A stretch of DNA of 64,000 nt, from NCBI GenBank assembly GCA_964494805.1, contig CAZBST010000003.1, positions 1 to 64,000 of the forward strand, given 5' to 3'. The translations under genes and the position numbers were made by a program. Source of the DNA: CAIYOL01 sp964494805 (GTDB lineage Bacteria; Planctomycetota; Phycisphaerae; Sedimentisphaerales; Anaerobacaceae). Below are positions 42,298 to 51,612 of the stretch, one piece after another. The number at the start of each line of letters is the position of its first letter. Position 1 is the stretch's first letter. The notes below the pieces were generated by a model that worked only from the letters and a program-made list of their open reading frames with translations, had not been told where the DNA came from and did no database searches.

Positions 42298-43136
42298 TTC
42301 GGCGGCCGGCTTTGATTTCCCGGCCTTAATTCATCCTCTATAGCCGCCGATTCTGTTGCTTGAGAACAGGCCTTAACGCCGTAAAAAAGAAGTAACATCG
42401 CTGCTAAAAAGAACCATAAGCCGATATAGGGAATTCTAACGAAAGCGCACTCGAAAATTGTTTTGACAATGATAACCGGAGTTAATGCCGTTACCGCCAG
42501 GCGGATAAGAGCAGGGTAAGACAATTTGGTTTTGCACCAGGCGGCAAAAATCAGCCCGATTGCCGCGTAGATAAGAGACTGAATAATCCGAAAAGCGAAA
42601 GAGCCGGCAAGAACGAACGGATAAAGCATAGGAACAAGCACCTTTTTGGTGATGTCCAGCCATTTCATAATTGTACTCTGCTCCAGAACAAAATGCTTAA
42701 TTTGTGAAAGGTCATATGTTCGGACTTCTGTTTCGCTTTGGCGCGATAACAGCTTTGTCTTTGTCAGTAAAACGAATGCGTCAGTATCGTCTAAGGACTG
42801 GATTTGACCAGTCGTATCAATGATGGCGGCAACTTTATTACTGTCAGGGTTGTTATAATCGGGCACCGTAATGTAATAAGGCTGCGGCTCATCTATGTGA
42901 ACCTCGCCTTTTTCAATTGTAATTTTGGGGATCTGATTGACCAGTTGGGGCGACTGTTCATCAATAAAAGCCGACAGGACCTTGTGGAGCTTGAACATTC
43001 TTGGAACCGTGCAAACTGCCAAAAGCAGGAATAGATACCCGTATGCGACTCCCTTCCAGTTCAGGCCAACATCCCTATATAGCTCCGCAGAAAAAAAAGA
43101 GAATACCGGGATATGAATAATTGAAAATTTTTTCAT
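42291..43136 (-). CDS. DUF1189-family membrane protein
   Basis: A 281-residue membrane protein. A short N-terminal helix pair (LNWKGVAYGYLFLLLAVCTVPRMF) is followed by an extracytoplasmic domain of about 130 residues (ITIEKGEVHIDEPQPYYITVPD and AIIDTTGQIQSL). Three or four C-terminal helices follow (LVPMLYPFVLAGSFAFRIIQ, IYAAIGLIFAAW, WFFLAAMLLLFYGV). This layout and the EPYYI...DTTG motif match DUF1189. The start was chosen at ATG 43136 because AAGGAG lies upstream; the longer version runs into rplU. It is 26 bases after rplU. Function unknown. Confidence 0.82.
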   Translation of the reverse strand: MKKFSIIHIPVFSFFSAELYRDVGLNWKGVAYGYLFLLLAVCTVPRMFKLHKVLSAFIDEQSPQLVNQIPKITIEKGEVHIDEPQPYYITVPDYNNPDSNKVAAIIDTTGQIQSLDDTDAFVLLTKTKLLSRQSETEVRTYDLSQIKHFVLEQSTIMKWLDITKKVLVPMLYPFVLAGSFAFRIIQSLIYAAIGLIFAAWCKTKLSYPALIRLAVTALTPVIIVKTIFECAFVRIPYIGLWFFLAAMLLLFYGVKACSQATESAAIEDELRPGNQSRPPNY

Positions 43137-43162
43137 ATGTGGCTCCTTCCACAATCGGTCTG

Positions 43163-43492
43163 TCAAGCCTTGATTTTGTCGATAGTCACCCGCAGGAAGT
43201 TTTGGCGGTGGCCGATACGCCTTTTGCTGTTTTTGCGCCTGCGAAAATGTGTTGGGTAGAGCTTCTCGCCTTTAATAACAGCATTTGCTGTGGTGTTCTT
43301 AAATGAGGCAACAACCTTTGCACCTTTTACTAAGGGTGTGCCGATTTTGACTTTTTCACCGTCGCTTACAAACAAAACTTTATCCAGTTCAATCGTCGCG
43401 GCATCGGGCGAAACGTCGGTCAATTCGATATTTATGCAATCGCCTTCGGCGAGCTTATACTGCTTTCCGCCCTGTTCAATCACTGCATACAT
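43163..43492 (-). CDS. rplU: Large-subunit ribosomal protein L21
   Basis: A 109-residue L21 that binds 23S rRNA domain VI. MYAVIEQGGKQYKLAEGD, KVLFVSDGEKVKIGTPLV and the C-terminal RRRKNSKRRIGHRQNFLRVTIDKI are diagnostic. The length is normal. rpmA (L27), its almost constant partner, does not follow; a DUF1189 membrane protein is downstream instead. L21 may therefore be split from L27 in this genome. Confidence 0.96.
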   Translation of the reverse strand: MYAVIEQGGKQYKLAEGDCINIELTDVSPDAATIELDKVLFVSDGEKVKIGTPLVKGAKVVASFKNTTANAVIKGEKLYPTHFRRRKNSKRRIGHRQNFLRVTIDKIKA

Positions 43493-43628
43493 TCCAAAAA
43501 CTCCTGAGATTTATCTTTCAAAATTCGGATAGTTGAGAAATTTTATGTGTTCTTTTCTTTTTTGTAAAGCAAATTATCAGATATTTTTGTATGCTATTAA
43601 AAGATAACGGCGACTTTTGGAGCGATTT

Positions 43629-44462
43629 ATGCAGGTAGCTATGATAGGTGACAAAATCGTGCCGCTGGACGAGCTTGAGCCGATTTACAATGACCGCGGT
43701 GTCTACTTCGGCGACGGGGTTTATGAAGTTCTGCGAAGTTACAACGGCAAAATCTTTGCGCTTGAAGAGCACCTGCGGAGACTGGCCAGAAGCTTATCCG
43801 AAATTGGAATAGTCAGCGTGGACATCGACCAGATTCGCTCCCGGATAAAAAAGGCCTTCGAGACTGCCGGCATTTCCGATGCCAAGATATATTTTCATAT
43901 TACCCGCGGTTCGGCACCTCGCAGCCATACCTGGAAGGCCGACTTAAAGCCAAATTTTTTTCTAACTGTTACAGAATTGGCTGATAGTTCGGAAGAAAAA
44001 AGCAAAGGTATTGCAGTATCGACTCATCCTGACTGGCGATGGAAAAGATGCGACATAAAATCGCTGAATCTTTTAGCGAATGTCCTTGCCCGTCAGGATG
44101 CAGAGAAAAAAGGTTGTGCTGAGGCGATATTTGTTGACGACGCAGGCTTGATAACCGAAGGGGCTGGCTCGGCATTTTTTGCTGTTCTTGGACAGACGCT
44201 GCAAACCGCGCCGCTGACGGCTAATATTCTGCCTTCGGTTACGCGCAAATTTGTGATTGAAGCGGCAAAGAATATCGGATTGGAAGTAGTCGAAGAATCA
44301 TTGACGCTGCAGCAGGTAAAAGATGCGGACGAACTTTTTATTGCCGTAACCACTAAAGATATTGTCCCTGTAGTGAAATTCGACGGCAAGGCCGTCGGAA
44401 ACGGTAAGCCAGGAAAATATACGAAGCAGCTTATGCAGGAATTTCGCTCTTTTATTCCGTAA
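43629..44462 (+). CDS. Class IV aminotransferase, D-amino-acid/branched-chain type
   Basis: A 277-residue fold-type IV PLP enzyme. NDRGVYFGDGVYEVLRSYNGKIFALEEHLRRL is the N-terminal pocket. KRCDIKSLNLLANVLARQDA carries the Schiff-base Lys (about residue 144). EAIFVDDAGLITEGAGSAFFAV binds the PLP phosphate. The pattern fits D-alanine transaminase more than BCAT, but substrate is not sure. The start was set at ATG 43629, with GGAG upstream; a TTG four codons earlier lacks support. It would supply D-alanine or D-glutamate to the cell wall if it is a D-alanine transaminase. Confidence 0.87.
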   Translation: MQVAMIGDKIVPLDELEPIYNDRGVYFGDGVYEVLRSYNGKIFALEEHLRRLARSLSEIGIVSVDIDQIRSRIKKAFETAGISDAKIYFHITRGSAPRSHTWKADLKPNFFLTVTELADSSEEKSKGIAVSTHPDWRWKRCDIKSLNLLANVLARQDAEKKGCAEAIFVDDAGLITEGAGSAFFAVLGQTLQTAPLTANILPSVTRKFVIEAAKNIGLEVVEESLTLQQVKDADELFIAVTTKDIVPVVKFDGKAVGNGKPGKYTKQLMQEFRSFIP

Positions 44463-44522
44463 TCTTGCAGCTTTTTGTTCTTAATTGACAGTTTTTGGCG
44501 AAGAGATTATTTTGTAGCTGTT

Positions 44523-44596
44523 GCGCCCGTAGCTCAATTGGATAGAGTGATGGGCTTCGAACCCATAGGTTGCAGGTCCGAGTCCTGCCGGGCGCG
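44523..44596 (+). tRNA. tRNA-Arg (anticodon TCG)
   Basis: A 74-base cloverleaf: acceptor GCGCCCG with CGGGCGC plus discriminator G, D-arm GCTCAATTGGATAGAGT, anticodon arm ATGGG-CTTCGAA-CCCAT with anticodon TCG, and T-arm GCAGG-TCCGAGT-CCTGC. CCA is not encoded. It reads CGA and probably CGN codons. Confidence 0.95.
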
Positions 44597-44806
44597 TTGG
44601 TTGAAAGTTAAGAACTTGTAAGTAGTTATGTTAGTAACCTTTCTTTTCCCCTTCGAAATCAGCCTGAGTTCGTCGGTGTTGGTCGCGTTTGCACGGCACC
44701 ATTTACTCCTTGATAAAATAAAGGATTTGTGATATATAATAATCTTTCAAGACGAGCGGGAAAGACGGTTTTTGCCGCCAGCGATTGGTTTTTCAGGGAG
44801 GTTGGA

Positions 44807-46063
44807 ATGATGAAGTCACAGGCAGATACGAGGTGTTGCGGAGGACGCCATATAGGGATTCTTCAAACCAGGTCTATTAAAATTTTTGTTTGTATGATTC
44901 TTTGTTCGCTCACGCCAGTTTATGCTGCCACGCCTTGGCTGCACACGGATGCCAATAAAATTAAAGACCCTGTTGGAAATGTTGTTGTTCTCAGGGGTGT
45001 CGATACGATTGACTTGGGCGCCGTTGAACTATGGCGGGGAGGCGCAATCAAATTGATTGACCGGCTGACGGACAAGAACGATTCGCAGGGGGATTCTCCG
45101 GGCTGGTATCCGAGGGTCATCCGGCTTGCGATTTATCCGTCTGACGAGGAAGATTTTGACAGTCCTTTCACATTCACCCCGGGTAATGACACCTACTACG
45201 ACTCACTTCTGCGGCCTGTTGTTGATCACTGCAAAACCAAGGACCTTTATGTAATCATCGACTGGCATTATGTCGGTGATGATACCTGGACCAAAGTTAC
45301 GCAGACAAGTGCGTTCTGGTCGTATATGGCACCGAGATTTGCCAACGACAGCCACGTTCTTTTCGAGCTTTTCAACGAGCCTCTAAATACATCGCCGGGT
45401 GATGAAACGGCAGACTGGCTCAGCTGCAGGACTGATATGCAAACGTGGATTGACATCATTCGGACTTATGCACCCCACAATCTTATCCTTGTCGCAGGGC
45501 CAAGCTGGTCTCAAGCTATTGGGCCGGCGGCGGCCTATCCCCTTACCGGAGATAACATCGTAATTGTATCTCACATCTATCCAGGTCACTGGCTTTCCGG
45601 TAGTCAGTCGTGGTATTTGAATCATATTAACACTTGTCTTACCCGCTATCCCGTCTTTATGAGCGAATGGGGATTCTGCCAGGCCGCAAGTTATGATTTA
45701 CTTCATGGGACGATTACCGACTATGGCCAGCCGTTATCAGACTGGCGTGAAGCGCGTAAAATAAGCAGCAGCGCCTGGATTACCGACTATGATTGGGAAC
45801 CGCCGATGTTCTTGTCGGACTGGACCCTTCGCGTGGGTGAAGGTGAAATGGGCGGTTTCACGAAGGACATACTTTGTGAGAAGAGAAACAATGACCAGCC
45901 TACTCCCGACTTAATAGACTTTGCTAATTTTGCCGCTCAGTGGGGACGGACCGACTGCAGTTTGCCAAATGTGTGGTGCAACGGCGCGGATTTCTACCAG
46001 GACGGCTCTGTTCTCTTCGATGACCTTGAGGCATTCGTCGATGACTGGCTCTACCCTGAATAG
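44807..46063 (+). CDS. Secreted GH5 glycanase with dockerin-like EF-hand tail
   Basis: About 418 residues. An extended signal peptide (SIKIFVCMILCSLTPVYAA) is followed by a GH5 (cellulase-like) TIM barrel. LFELFNEPLNT contains the acid/base Glu, YPVFMSEWGFCQ the nucleophile Glu, and VIIDWHYVGDD and IVSHIYPGHW further barrel motifs. It should cut beta-glucan or beta-mannan. The C-terminal 50 residues carry two EF-hand-like units (LIDFANFAAQWGRTDC and DGSVLFDDLEAFVDDWLY), the degenerate dockerin of Phycisphaerae. The start at ATG 44807 has GGGAGG upstream; a GTG 26 codons earlier would put the signal peptide too deep. Confidence 0.88.
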   Translation: MMKSQADTRCCGGRHIGILQTRSIKIFVCMILCSLTPVYAATPWLHTDANKIKDPVGNVVVLRGVDTIDLGAVELWRGGAIKLIDRLTDKNDSQGDSPGWYPRVIRLAIYPSDEEDFDSPFTFTPGNDTYYDSLLRPVVDHCKTKDLYVIIDWHYVGDDTWTKVTQTSAFWSYMAPRFANDSHVLFELFNEPLNTSPGDETADWLSCRTDMQTWIDIIRTYAPHNLILVAGPSWSQAIGPAAAYPLTGDNIVIVSHIYPGHWLSGSQSWYLNHINTCLTRYPVFMSEWGFCQAASYDLLHGTITDYGQPLSDWREARKISSSAWITDYDWEPPMFLSDWTLRVGEGEMGGFTKDILCEKRNNDQPTPDLIDFANFAAQWGRTDCSLPNVWCNGADFYQDGSVLFDDLEAFVDDWLYPE

Positions 46064-46133
46064 TTGGGAATTGCCGGGGGGTGGTTTCTTTCACCTTATT
46101 ATTTTCAAGCTGTTATAATAGCTCTTCAGCACA

Positions 46134-47471
46134 TTACAAGATAATCAAACTGATGACCCAAATAGTTACAATCGAGGTAACACCTATAATCAAGGTTGCC
46201 AGGGTATGGGTTTTATAACCGGTTTTGACATCCATCCCGGTCATTTGCGTAACAACCCAGAAAAAGCTGTCATTTGCGTGGGAAACAACCATTGAGCCGG
46301 CGCCCACAGCCAATACGACCAGTGCCTTGGCGATTCCGCTGTCGAATCCTAAGGATGACATCAACGGCGCTATTAAGGACGAAGTCGTAATCAGTGCAAC
46401 CGTTGATGAGCCCTGAGCAGTTTTTATTGCCGCCGCGATAATAAACGGCAGAAAAATACCCAGGTTGGTTTTTGATAAAGAGCTGCCGAGCACCTCGGCA
46501 ATCGGGGAATTCCGCAGGACCATTCCGAACGCTCCTCCGGCTCCGGTAATCATAATTATTATCGCCGCACTTAACAGTGATTCTCCCACCCATCCGGTGG
46601 TTGATAACATTTGCCTATCAAGCTTTTTCGGAAGCCGAAAGGCCAGAAGGACCCCGATAAGCAATGCGATGACCGGCTCTCCTATAAAACCTACAATATT
46701 TTTAAAACTGCCTTGGCCAAGAGGATGTGTTGGAAAATCGGAAATGGACCTGATTACGATTAAGAAAATTGGAATTACAATCGGAGTAAATGCCTTAAGC
46801 GCAGACGGAGCTTCTCTGAGCCGGGCTTCTACATCTGCTTCTGAAAGCTCCGGATTGGGGTCTATATAAATTTTCGAGGCGAATTTTGTAGCGAACAGCC
46901 AGCCGACCACAAGGGCAAACGCGCTGACGATAAGACCGAAAAAGATAACCAGTCCGAGGTCGGCGCCGAGTATGCCGGCGGCAGCGATAGGTCCCGGTGT
47001 CGGCGGAACAAGGCAATGCGTAGCGGTAAGACCGACCGCCAGAGCTATTGCAGGACCAACTAAGGATATTTTAACTCTCTTGGCAAGCGCCCTGTTCAGC
47101 GGCGTGAGGATAACAAAGCCGGAATCCGCAAAAACCGGTACGGAAACAATATAGCCAATAATAGACATCGCCAGAGGGACATGCTTTTCTCCGATAATTT
47201 TCAGGATTTCTTCAGCTACCGCGAATGCCCCGCCCGAACGCTCAAGAAATGTTCCTATGATGACGCCTGCGATGATTACGATTCCGATGCTGCCGATGGT
47301 TCCGCCAAATCCGCTGTTGATTGATTTAGCAATTTCGATAAGCGGCATCCGGGCACACAAACCAAACCCGATAGCAGCAAATAAAAGGGCCAAAAATGGA
47401 TGAAGCTTGAATTTGACCGTCGAGATGACAATGAAAAGTATGCTGATTAGCAGAAGCAAAATCAAAAGCAT
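46134..47471 (-). CDS. GntP-family gluconate/sugar-acid permease
   Basis: A 445-residue inner-membrane H+ symporter with about 12 helices. Family marks: FLERSGGAFAVAEEIL, TATHCLVPPTPGPIAAAGILGADLG and ITGAGGAFGMVLRNSPI. AQGSSTVALITTSSL and VAVGAGSMVVSHANDSFFWVV are the conserved C-terminal loops. GntP transporters move gluconate, glycerate, or other short sugar acids. It lies last on a minus-strand cluster of sugar-acid enzymes (GarR, Zn-dehydrogenase, transketolase halves), consistent with importing their substrate. The gap to garR is 36 bases. Confidence 0.92.
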   Translation of the reverse strand: MLLILLLLISILFIVISTVKFKLHPFLALLFAAIGFGLCARMPLIEIAKSINSGFGGTIGSIGIVIIAGVIIGTFLERSGGAFAVAEEILKIIGEKHVPLAMSIIGYIVSVPVFADSGFVILTPLNRALAKRVKISLVGPAIALAVGLTATHCLVPPTPGPIAAAGILGADLGLVIFFGLIVSAFALVVGWLFATKFASKIYIDPNPELSEADVEARLREAPSALKAFTPIVIPIFLIVIRSISDFPTHPLGQGSFKNIVGFIGEPVIALLIGVLLAFRLPKKLDRQMLSTTGWVGESLLSAAIIIMITGAGGAFGMVLRNSPIAEVLGSSLSKTNLGIFLPFIIAAAIKTAQGSSTVALITTSSLIAPLMSSLGFDSGIAKALVVLAVGAGSMVVSHANDSFFWVVTQMTGMDVKTGYKTHTLATLIIGVTSIVTIWVISLIIL

Positions 47472-47507
47472 AAACTGAATCCTTTCATTAAATGCCGTAC
47501 AGTCGAA

Positions 47508-48404
47508 TTATCCTTTCGAGTGTCTGACTTCTGTTTTGGCTAATTTTTCGTAGAACTGGATAATGCCGCCGTGGTCATCGCCAGCCTTTCCGTCAACCTT
47601 AAGCGTTTGCATAATCTCCATTACGCCGCTGCTTAAAGGCACGGGAACGCCGACCGAGTGGGCGGTGTCTAAGGCATTTGCCAAATCCTTGATATGCAAT
47701 TCTATTCTAAAGCCGGGCTTAAAATTGCCGTCCAGAACCAGAGGCACTTTAGCGTTGAGGACGTTGCTGCCAGCCAGTCCCCCGCGGATGGCCTGAAAGA
47801 CCTTTTCCGGATCCACACCGGCCTTTGTCGCCAGGACCATTGCCTCAGACATTGCAGCAATATTCAATGCCACGATTATCTGGTTTGCAAGTTTCGTCAT
47901 ATTTCCGCTGCCGATATCGCCGACCAGAACGGCAGAAGAGCCCATAACCTTCAGGATTTCTTCGACCTGCTCGAAGACCTCTTTTTTACCGCCGACCATA
48001 ATCGAAAGTGTCCCGTCTTTGGCCTTCGGCTCTCCGCCGCTGACGGGCGCATCGAGCATCTCAACATTTTTTTTCTCAACTTCGGCGGCGATCTCTTTAG
48101 ACACCAGTGGAGCAATCGAGCTCATATCAATCAAAATCATCCCCGCTTTTGCGCCTTCTAAAACCCCGTCTTTTCCGAGCACCGCCTTTTTCACATCAGG
48201 CGAATTAGGCAGCATCGTAATTACGACCTCGCTTTGTGCTGCGACGTCCTTGCTGCTCTTGCCTTCTTTGGCCCCGGCTGCAGCGACCTCTTTCACCGGC
48301 TCGGGCCTGATATCATAAACTGTTAGTTTGTAACCGGCTTTAATCAGGTTTATCGCCATCGGCTTGCCCATAATTCCTAATCCGATAAATCCTATTTTTT
48401 CCAT
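47508..48404 (-). CDS. garR: 2-hydroxy-3-oxopropionate (tartronate semialdehyde) reductase
   Basis: A 298-residue beta-hydroxyacid dehydrogenase. NAD(P)-binding GFIGLGIMGKPMAINLIKAGY is the family signature. DAPVSGGEPKAKDGTLSIMVGG is the substrate loop. GSGNMTKLANQIIVALNIAAMSEAMVL holds the catalytic Lys. It reduces tartronate semialdehyde to D-glycerate, though 3-hydroxyisobutyrate dehydrogenase is a near relative. The neighbouring permease, and a glycerate kinase 4 kb away, favour the GarR reading. It is co-directional with the Zn-dehydrogenase 33 bases away. Confidence 0.9.
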   Translation of the reverse strand: MEKIGFIGLGIMGKPMAINLIKAGYKLTVYDIRPEPVKEVAAAGAKEGKSSKDVAAQSEVVITMLPNSPDVKKAVLGKDGVLEGAKAGMILIDMSSIAPLVSKEIAAEVEKKNVEMLDAPVSGGEPKAKDGTLSIMVGGKKEVFEQVEEILKVMGSSAVLVGDIGSGNMTKLANQIIVALNIAAMSEAMVLATKAGVDPEKVFQAIRGGLAGSNVLNAKVPLVLDGNFKPGFRIELHIKDLANALDTAHSVGVPVPLSSGVMEIMQTLKVDGKAGDDHGGIIQFYEKLAKTEVRHSKG

Positions 48405-48436
48405 CGTTCTTGTCCTAAAAAAATCGTAATAAAACT

Positions 48437-49498
48437 TTAGTCAATAGGGGTTAAAACCACCTTCATCGCTTTTTTACTTTCTACCAGCTCGAATGCCTCT
48501 TCCCATTTGTCAATCGGAAGTTCGTGTGTAACCAGACGCTCCAAATCGACCTGCCCTTTACTCATCAGCGTAAGACATTTCTCCCAGACGTCCCACGTAT
48601 GGCTGAAATGTCCCCTCAGCGTAACCGACTTCGCAATAATCGGGTCTAAGCTGAAGTTCACCGGCTTCGGTCCCCAGCCGATTTTGGTAATCTGGCCGTT
48701 CGGACGAACCGCATCCATTGAAAATTTCAGAGTCTCGGCAGGGCCTGCGGTATCTATGATTAAATCCGCGCCGTAGCCGTCGCCCAAAGCTTTTACTTTC
48801 GGCAGGGGGTCTTCTTTACTGCTGTTAATTGTCATCGTAGCCCCGAACTCCTTTGCGGCTTCGAGTCTTTTCTCGTCGCCTTCTGTCCCGATAGCAATAA
48901 TTTCACTTGCCCCACAAAGCTGTGCCATCTTTATACACAGCAGGCCTATTGGCCCCGGCCCAATCACAACCACCGTGTCGCCGGGATTTATCGTGCTGTT
49001 GCATATAACCGACTTATACGCCACACAAAATGGCTCGGTTACTGATGCCGCCTTTAGCGAAACGTTGTCCGGCACCCTGTGCAGAATCCTGCCCGGGACC
49101 TTGACATATTTTGTAAATGCCCCGTCAAGATGAAAACCGAATCCCTTGCGCTGCCTGCAGATGTGGTAATTGTTTGTCCGGCACAACGCACAATGGCCAC
49201 AGTAGTCTGCGTGCGTTTCAGATGTAACCCTGTCCCCGACCTTGAACTTGCTTATTTGTTTGCCGGCTTTAACAATTTTGCCTGCGAATTCGTGCCCTAA
49301 AATAAAAGGGCAGTTAAAATCGAACAGTACCGTGCCTTTGTGCATATGCGGGTCGGTGCCGCAGACGCCGACGTATGCCACTTCCACTAATACATCACTG
49401 TCGCCGATTTCCGGCACCGGCACTTCCCGCAGCTCCGTCGCATTGGGTTTATTTTCATATTTGACTACAGCCTTCATTGTTTTACTGATTGTACCCAT
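48437..49498 (-). CDS. Zinc-dependent sugar/threonine-type dehydrogenase
   Basis: A 353-residue zinc MDR dehydrogenase. VGVCGTDPHMHKG gives the catalytic-zinc Cys. GHEFAGKIVKAG gives His and Glu. CGHCALCRTNNYHIC is the structural zinc four-Cys loop. VIGPGPIGLLCIKMAQLCGA is the NAD-binding loop. It resembles threonine 3-dehydrogenase and sorbitol dehydrogenase; the substrate is not fixed. It begins five bases after the transketolase stop, so the block is one transcript. In a sugar-acid setting it may oxidise a polyol or aldonate. Confidence 0.88.
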   Translation of the reverse strand: MGTISKTMKAVVKYENKPNATELREVPVPEIGDSDVLVEVAYVGVCGTDPHMHKGTVLFDFNCPFILGHEFAGKIVKAGKQISKFKVGDRVTSETHADYCGHCALCRTNNYHICRQRKGFGFHLDGAFTKYVKVPGRILHRVPDNVSLKAASVTEPFCVAYKSVICNSTINPGDTVVVIGPGPIGLLCIKMAQLCGASEIIAIGTEGDEKRLEAAKEFGATMTINSSKEDPLPKVKALGDGYGADLIIDTAGPAETLKFSMDAVRPNGQITKIGWGPKPVNFSLDPIIAKSVTLRGHFSHTWDVWEKCLTLMSKGQVDLERLVTHELPIDKWEEAFELVESKKAMKVVLTPID

Positions 49499-49502
49499 TC
49501 GA

Positions 49503-50438
49503 CTACCCTAAAACCTTTTTTACCGCCTTAACGATTGCTGTATCAGTAAGCCCGTAATGGTCCAGGAGCTGCTCATAGCTAAGCGCCGACTGGCCGAAGC
49601 AATCCTGTATGGCGATGGCCTCCATCGGTGTGGCCTGGCCTCTCAATATATAAGCAACAATACTGGCAAGGCCGCCGACTATCGTATGCTCCTCGACTGT
49701 TACAACTCCCTTTACTCCGCTTGCCAATTTCCTAATCGCCTCTTCGTCAATCGGCTTCAAAGTGCTCACGTTCACGACCTGTACCGATACCCCTTCCTTC
49801 TCCAGTGCTTCTGCCGCCTTAAGCGCCTTATAAACCATATACCCGTATGTAAAGACCGTGACATCCTTGCCTTGCCGTATCACGGTTGGCTTTCCGATTT
49901 CAAATTTCTGCTTTTCATCCGTAACATCCGGCACCTCATTACGGGGTATGCGGATGTATACAGGGCCTTCATAGTCGACAGCTGCTTTTACTATCTTTCT
50001 CGTCTCTATGCCGTCGGCAGGGGATAGAACTGTCATATTCGGTATCGCCCGCATAATAGCAACGTCCTCAATTCCCTGATGAGTCGCCCCGTCGCCGAAA
50101 TCTGAAATCCCACAACTTGAACCTATAATCTTAACGTTGACCTTGCCGATGCATACGCTCACGCGAATCTGGTCATAAGGCCGGCCAGCTGCGAATACAG
50201 CAAAAGAATTAGCAAACGCAATCTTCCCAGAGATTGCCAAGCCCGCCGCCACAGAAATCATATTCTGCTCACCAATGCCCATCTCAAAGAAACGCTCACG
50301 GAATTCTTGCTCGAAAAGACGCGTCATCGTCGATTTACACAGGTCCGCATCCAGCACTACAATCCGCTCATTCTTTCTGCCTAATTTTACAAGCGTCTCA
50401 CCGTAAGCCACTCTGCAATTTTGTTTATTCATCCGCAA
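49503..50438 (-). CDS. Transketolase, C-terminal (pyrimidine/transketolase-C) half
   Basis: A 311-residue split transketolase subunit. MGIGEQNMISVAAGLAISGKIAFANSFAVFAAGRPYDQIRV is the PYR domain with the catalytic Glu. VEEHTIVGGLASIVAYIL belongs to the C-terminal domain. It pairs with the N-terminal half encoded just upstream, overlapping by ten bases (start ATG at 50436-50438). Split transketolases occur in many archaea and bacteria. Physiological role here may be a sugar-specific transketolase in the module rather than central metabolism. Confidence 0.92.
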   Translation of the reverse strand: MRMNKQNCRVAYGETLVKLGRKNERIVVLDADLCKSTMTRLFEQEFRERFFEMGIGEQNMISVAAGLAISGKIAFANSFAVFAAGRPYDQIRVSVCIGKVNVKIIGSSCGISDFGDGATHQGIEDVAIMRAIPNMTVLSPADGIETRKIVKAAVDYEGPVYIRIPRNEVPDVTDEKQKFEIGKPTVIRQGKDVTVFTYGYMVYKALKAAEALEKEGVSVQVVNVSTLKPIDEEAIRKLASGVKGVVTVEEHTIVGGLASIVAYILRGQATPMEAIAIQDCFGQSALSYEQLLDHYGLTDTAIVKAVKKVLG

Positions 50439-51265
50439 CCTTCCTCGAATAGTTGTCTTGCCGCTTCATGCTGCTCTTCCGTCATTATTCCATGATGGAA
50501 CTCCGCTTTGCCCTCTGCAAAAGGTACTCCTTTACCCTTTACGGTATTAGCAACAATCATCACAGGCTTTCCTTTGATTTTGTCTGCCTCGTCCAGCGCA
50601 TCTGCTATCTCTTTAACGCTGTGTCCGTCAATTTCCAACACGTGCCAGCCGAACGCCTTCCACTTTTCGCCGTGCGGGTTCGTATCGTATCGCTCCACAA
50701 TCAGCCCCATTGCCTGCACGCGGTTCTTATCGAAAATTGCCACGAGGTTGTCCAGCTTATAAAAAGCCGCCGTCATCGAAGCCTCCCATATCTGCCCCTC
50801 GGCTATCTCCCCGTCACCAAGTATGCAGTAGACCGTATAGTTCTTCTTATCGAGTCGTCCTGCCAATGCCATCCCGCACGAAACGCTCAGGCCCTGTCCG
50901 AGTGAGCCGGTGTTTGCTTCGATTCCAGGCATTCTCAGCATCTCCGGATGTCCCTGAGCTATCGTGCCCAGCTCCTTTAGTGTGTTCAATTCTTTCTTCG
51001 GAAAATACCCACACTCTGCCAAGGCCGCATATTGCGCCAGTGCTGCATGGCCTTTGCTCAGCACTAACCTGTCCCTGTCCGGCCATTTCGGCTCTTTCGG
51101 CTTATGGCGCATCTTGTGAAAGTAAAGCACCGCGACAATATCAGCGATTGAGCACGACCCGCCCAAATGGCCGGGCTTGCCCGCCCCAATCATCATCACA
51201 ATATCATAACGCAGTTTCTTCGCTGTTTTCTCCAGTTCTGCTATCTTTTCAGCGGAAATTGCCAT
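50429..51265 (-). CDS. Transketolase, N-terminal (thiamine diphosphate-binding) half
   Basis: A 278-residue TPP-binding half. GKPGHLGGSCSIADIVAVLYFHKMRHKP and RLVLSKGHAALAQYAAL bind substrate. ANTGSLGQGLSVSCGMALAG follows. GDGEIAEGQIWEA with FDKNR is the Mg/TPP motif. It is the first gene of the minus-strand sugar-acid cluster. A promoter would lie in 51266-51600. Together with the 311-residue half, it makes a full transketolase. Confidence 0.93.
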   Translation of the reverse strand: MAISAEKIAELEKTAKKLRYDIVMMIGAGKPGHLGGSCSIADIVAVLYFHKMRHKPKEPKWPDRDRLVLSKGHAALAQYAALAECGYFPKKELNTLKELGTIAQGHPEMLRMPGIEANTGSLGQGLSVSCGMALAGRLDKKNYTVYCILGDGEIAEGQIWEASMTAAFYKLDNLVAIFDKNRVQAMGLIVERYDTNPHGEKWKAFGWHVLEIDGHSVKEIADALDEADKIKGKPVMIVANTVKGKGVPFAEGKAEFHHGIMTEEQHEAARQLFEEGCG

Positions 51266-51612
51266 ATTTACCCTTCTCTATAAAGCCATTTAAACCTTCC
51301 TAAGACCAAGAAATCGCGATAATAGCAAACAACCTCACCTTATGCAACCAAACTTTGGGGGTTGTTTGAAGGGGGGCATTACAAGTCTGAAAAATTTCAA
51401 TGACTGCAAATTTTTGCTTGATATTGTGTGGAGGATATGATAGAATCACGCAGGTTAGCAGGTTATTGGTTGTTTGGCCTGTATGAAGAGGTTGGAGTGA
51501 TAGAGAGATGCATATCGGATAAGGCTTATGCGGCCGGAAGATTTAACCTTTCTTTATCCATTCCCCGGGCTTTCTATAAATGAAGTTCAGTAGATTTTTA
51601 GGAGGAGATAGA
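51266..51612. other. 347-base divergent intergenic region
   Basis: It separates the transketolase cluster (minus) from a PEP-CTERM gene (plus). It contains the promoter pair at 51418-51446 and TTTGGGGGTTGTTTGAAGGG near 51354. No gene-like frame or copy of the 20-base element found before the other two PEP-CTERM genes was seen. Confidence 0.5.
51418..51446 (+). promoter_or_regulatory. Sigma-70-type promoter of the third PEP-CTERM gene
   Basis: TTGATA (51418-51423) and TAGAAT (51441-51446) are separated by 17 bases, leaving a leader of about 160 bases to the ATG at 51613. Both hexamers are near consensus. Confidence 0.55.

Noticed and set aside
44523..44596. tRNA as an integration site for a mobile element
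   Set aside because: No duplicated tRNA 3' end, integrase or phage gene was seen in the following 20 kb.
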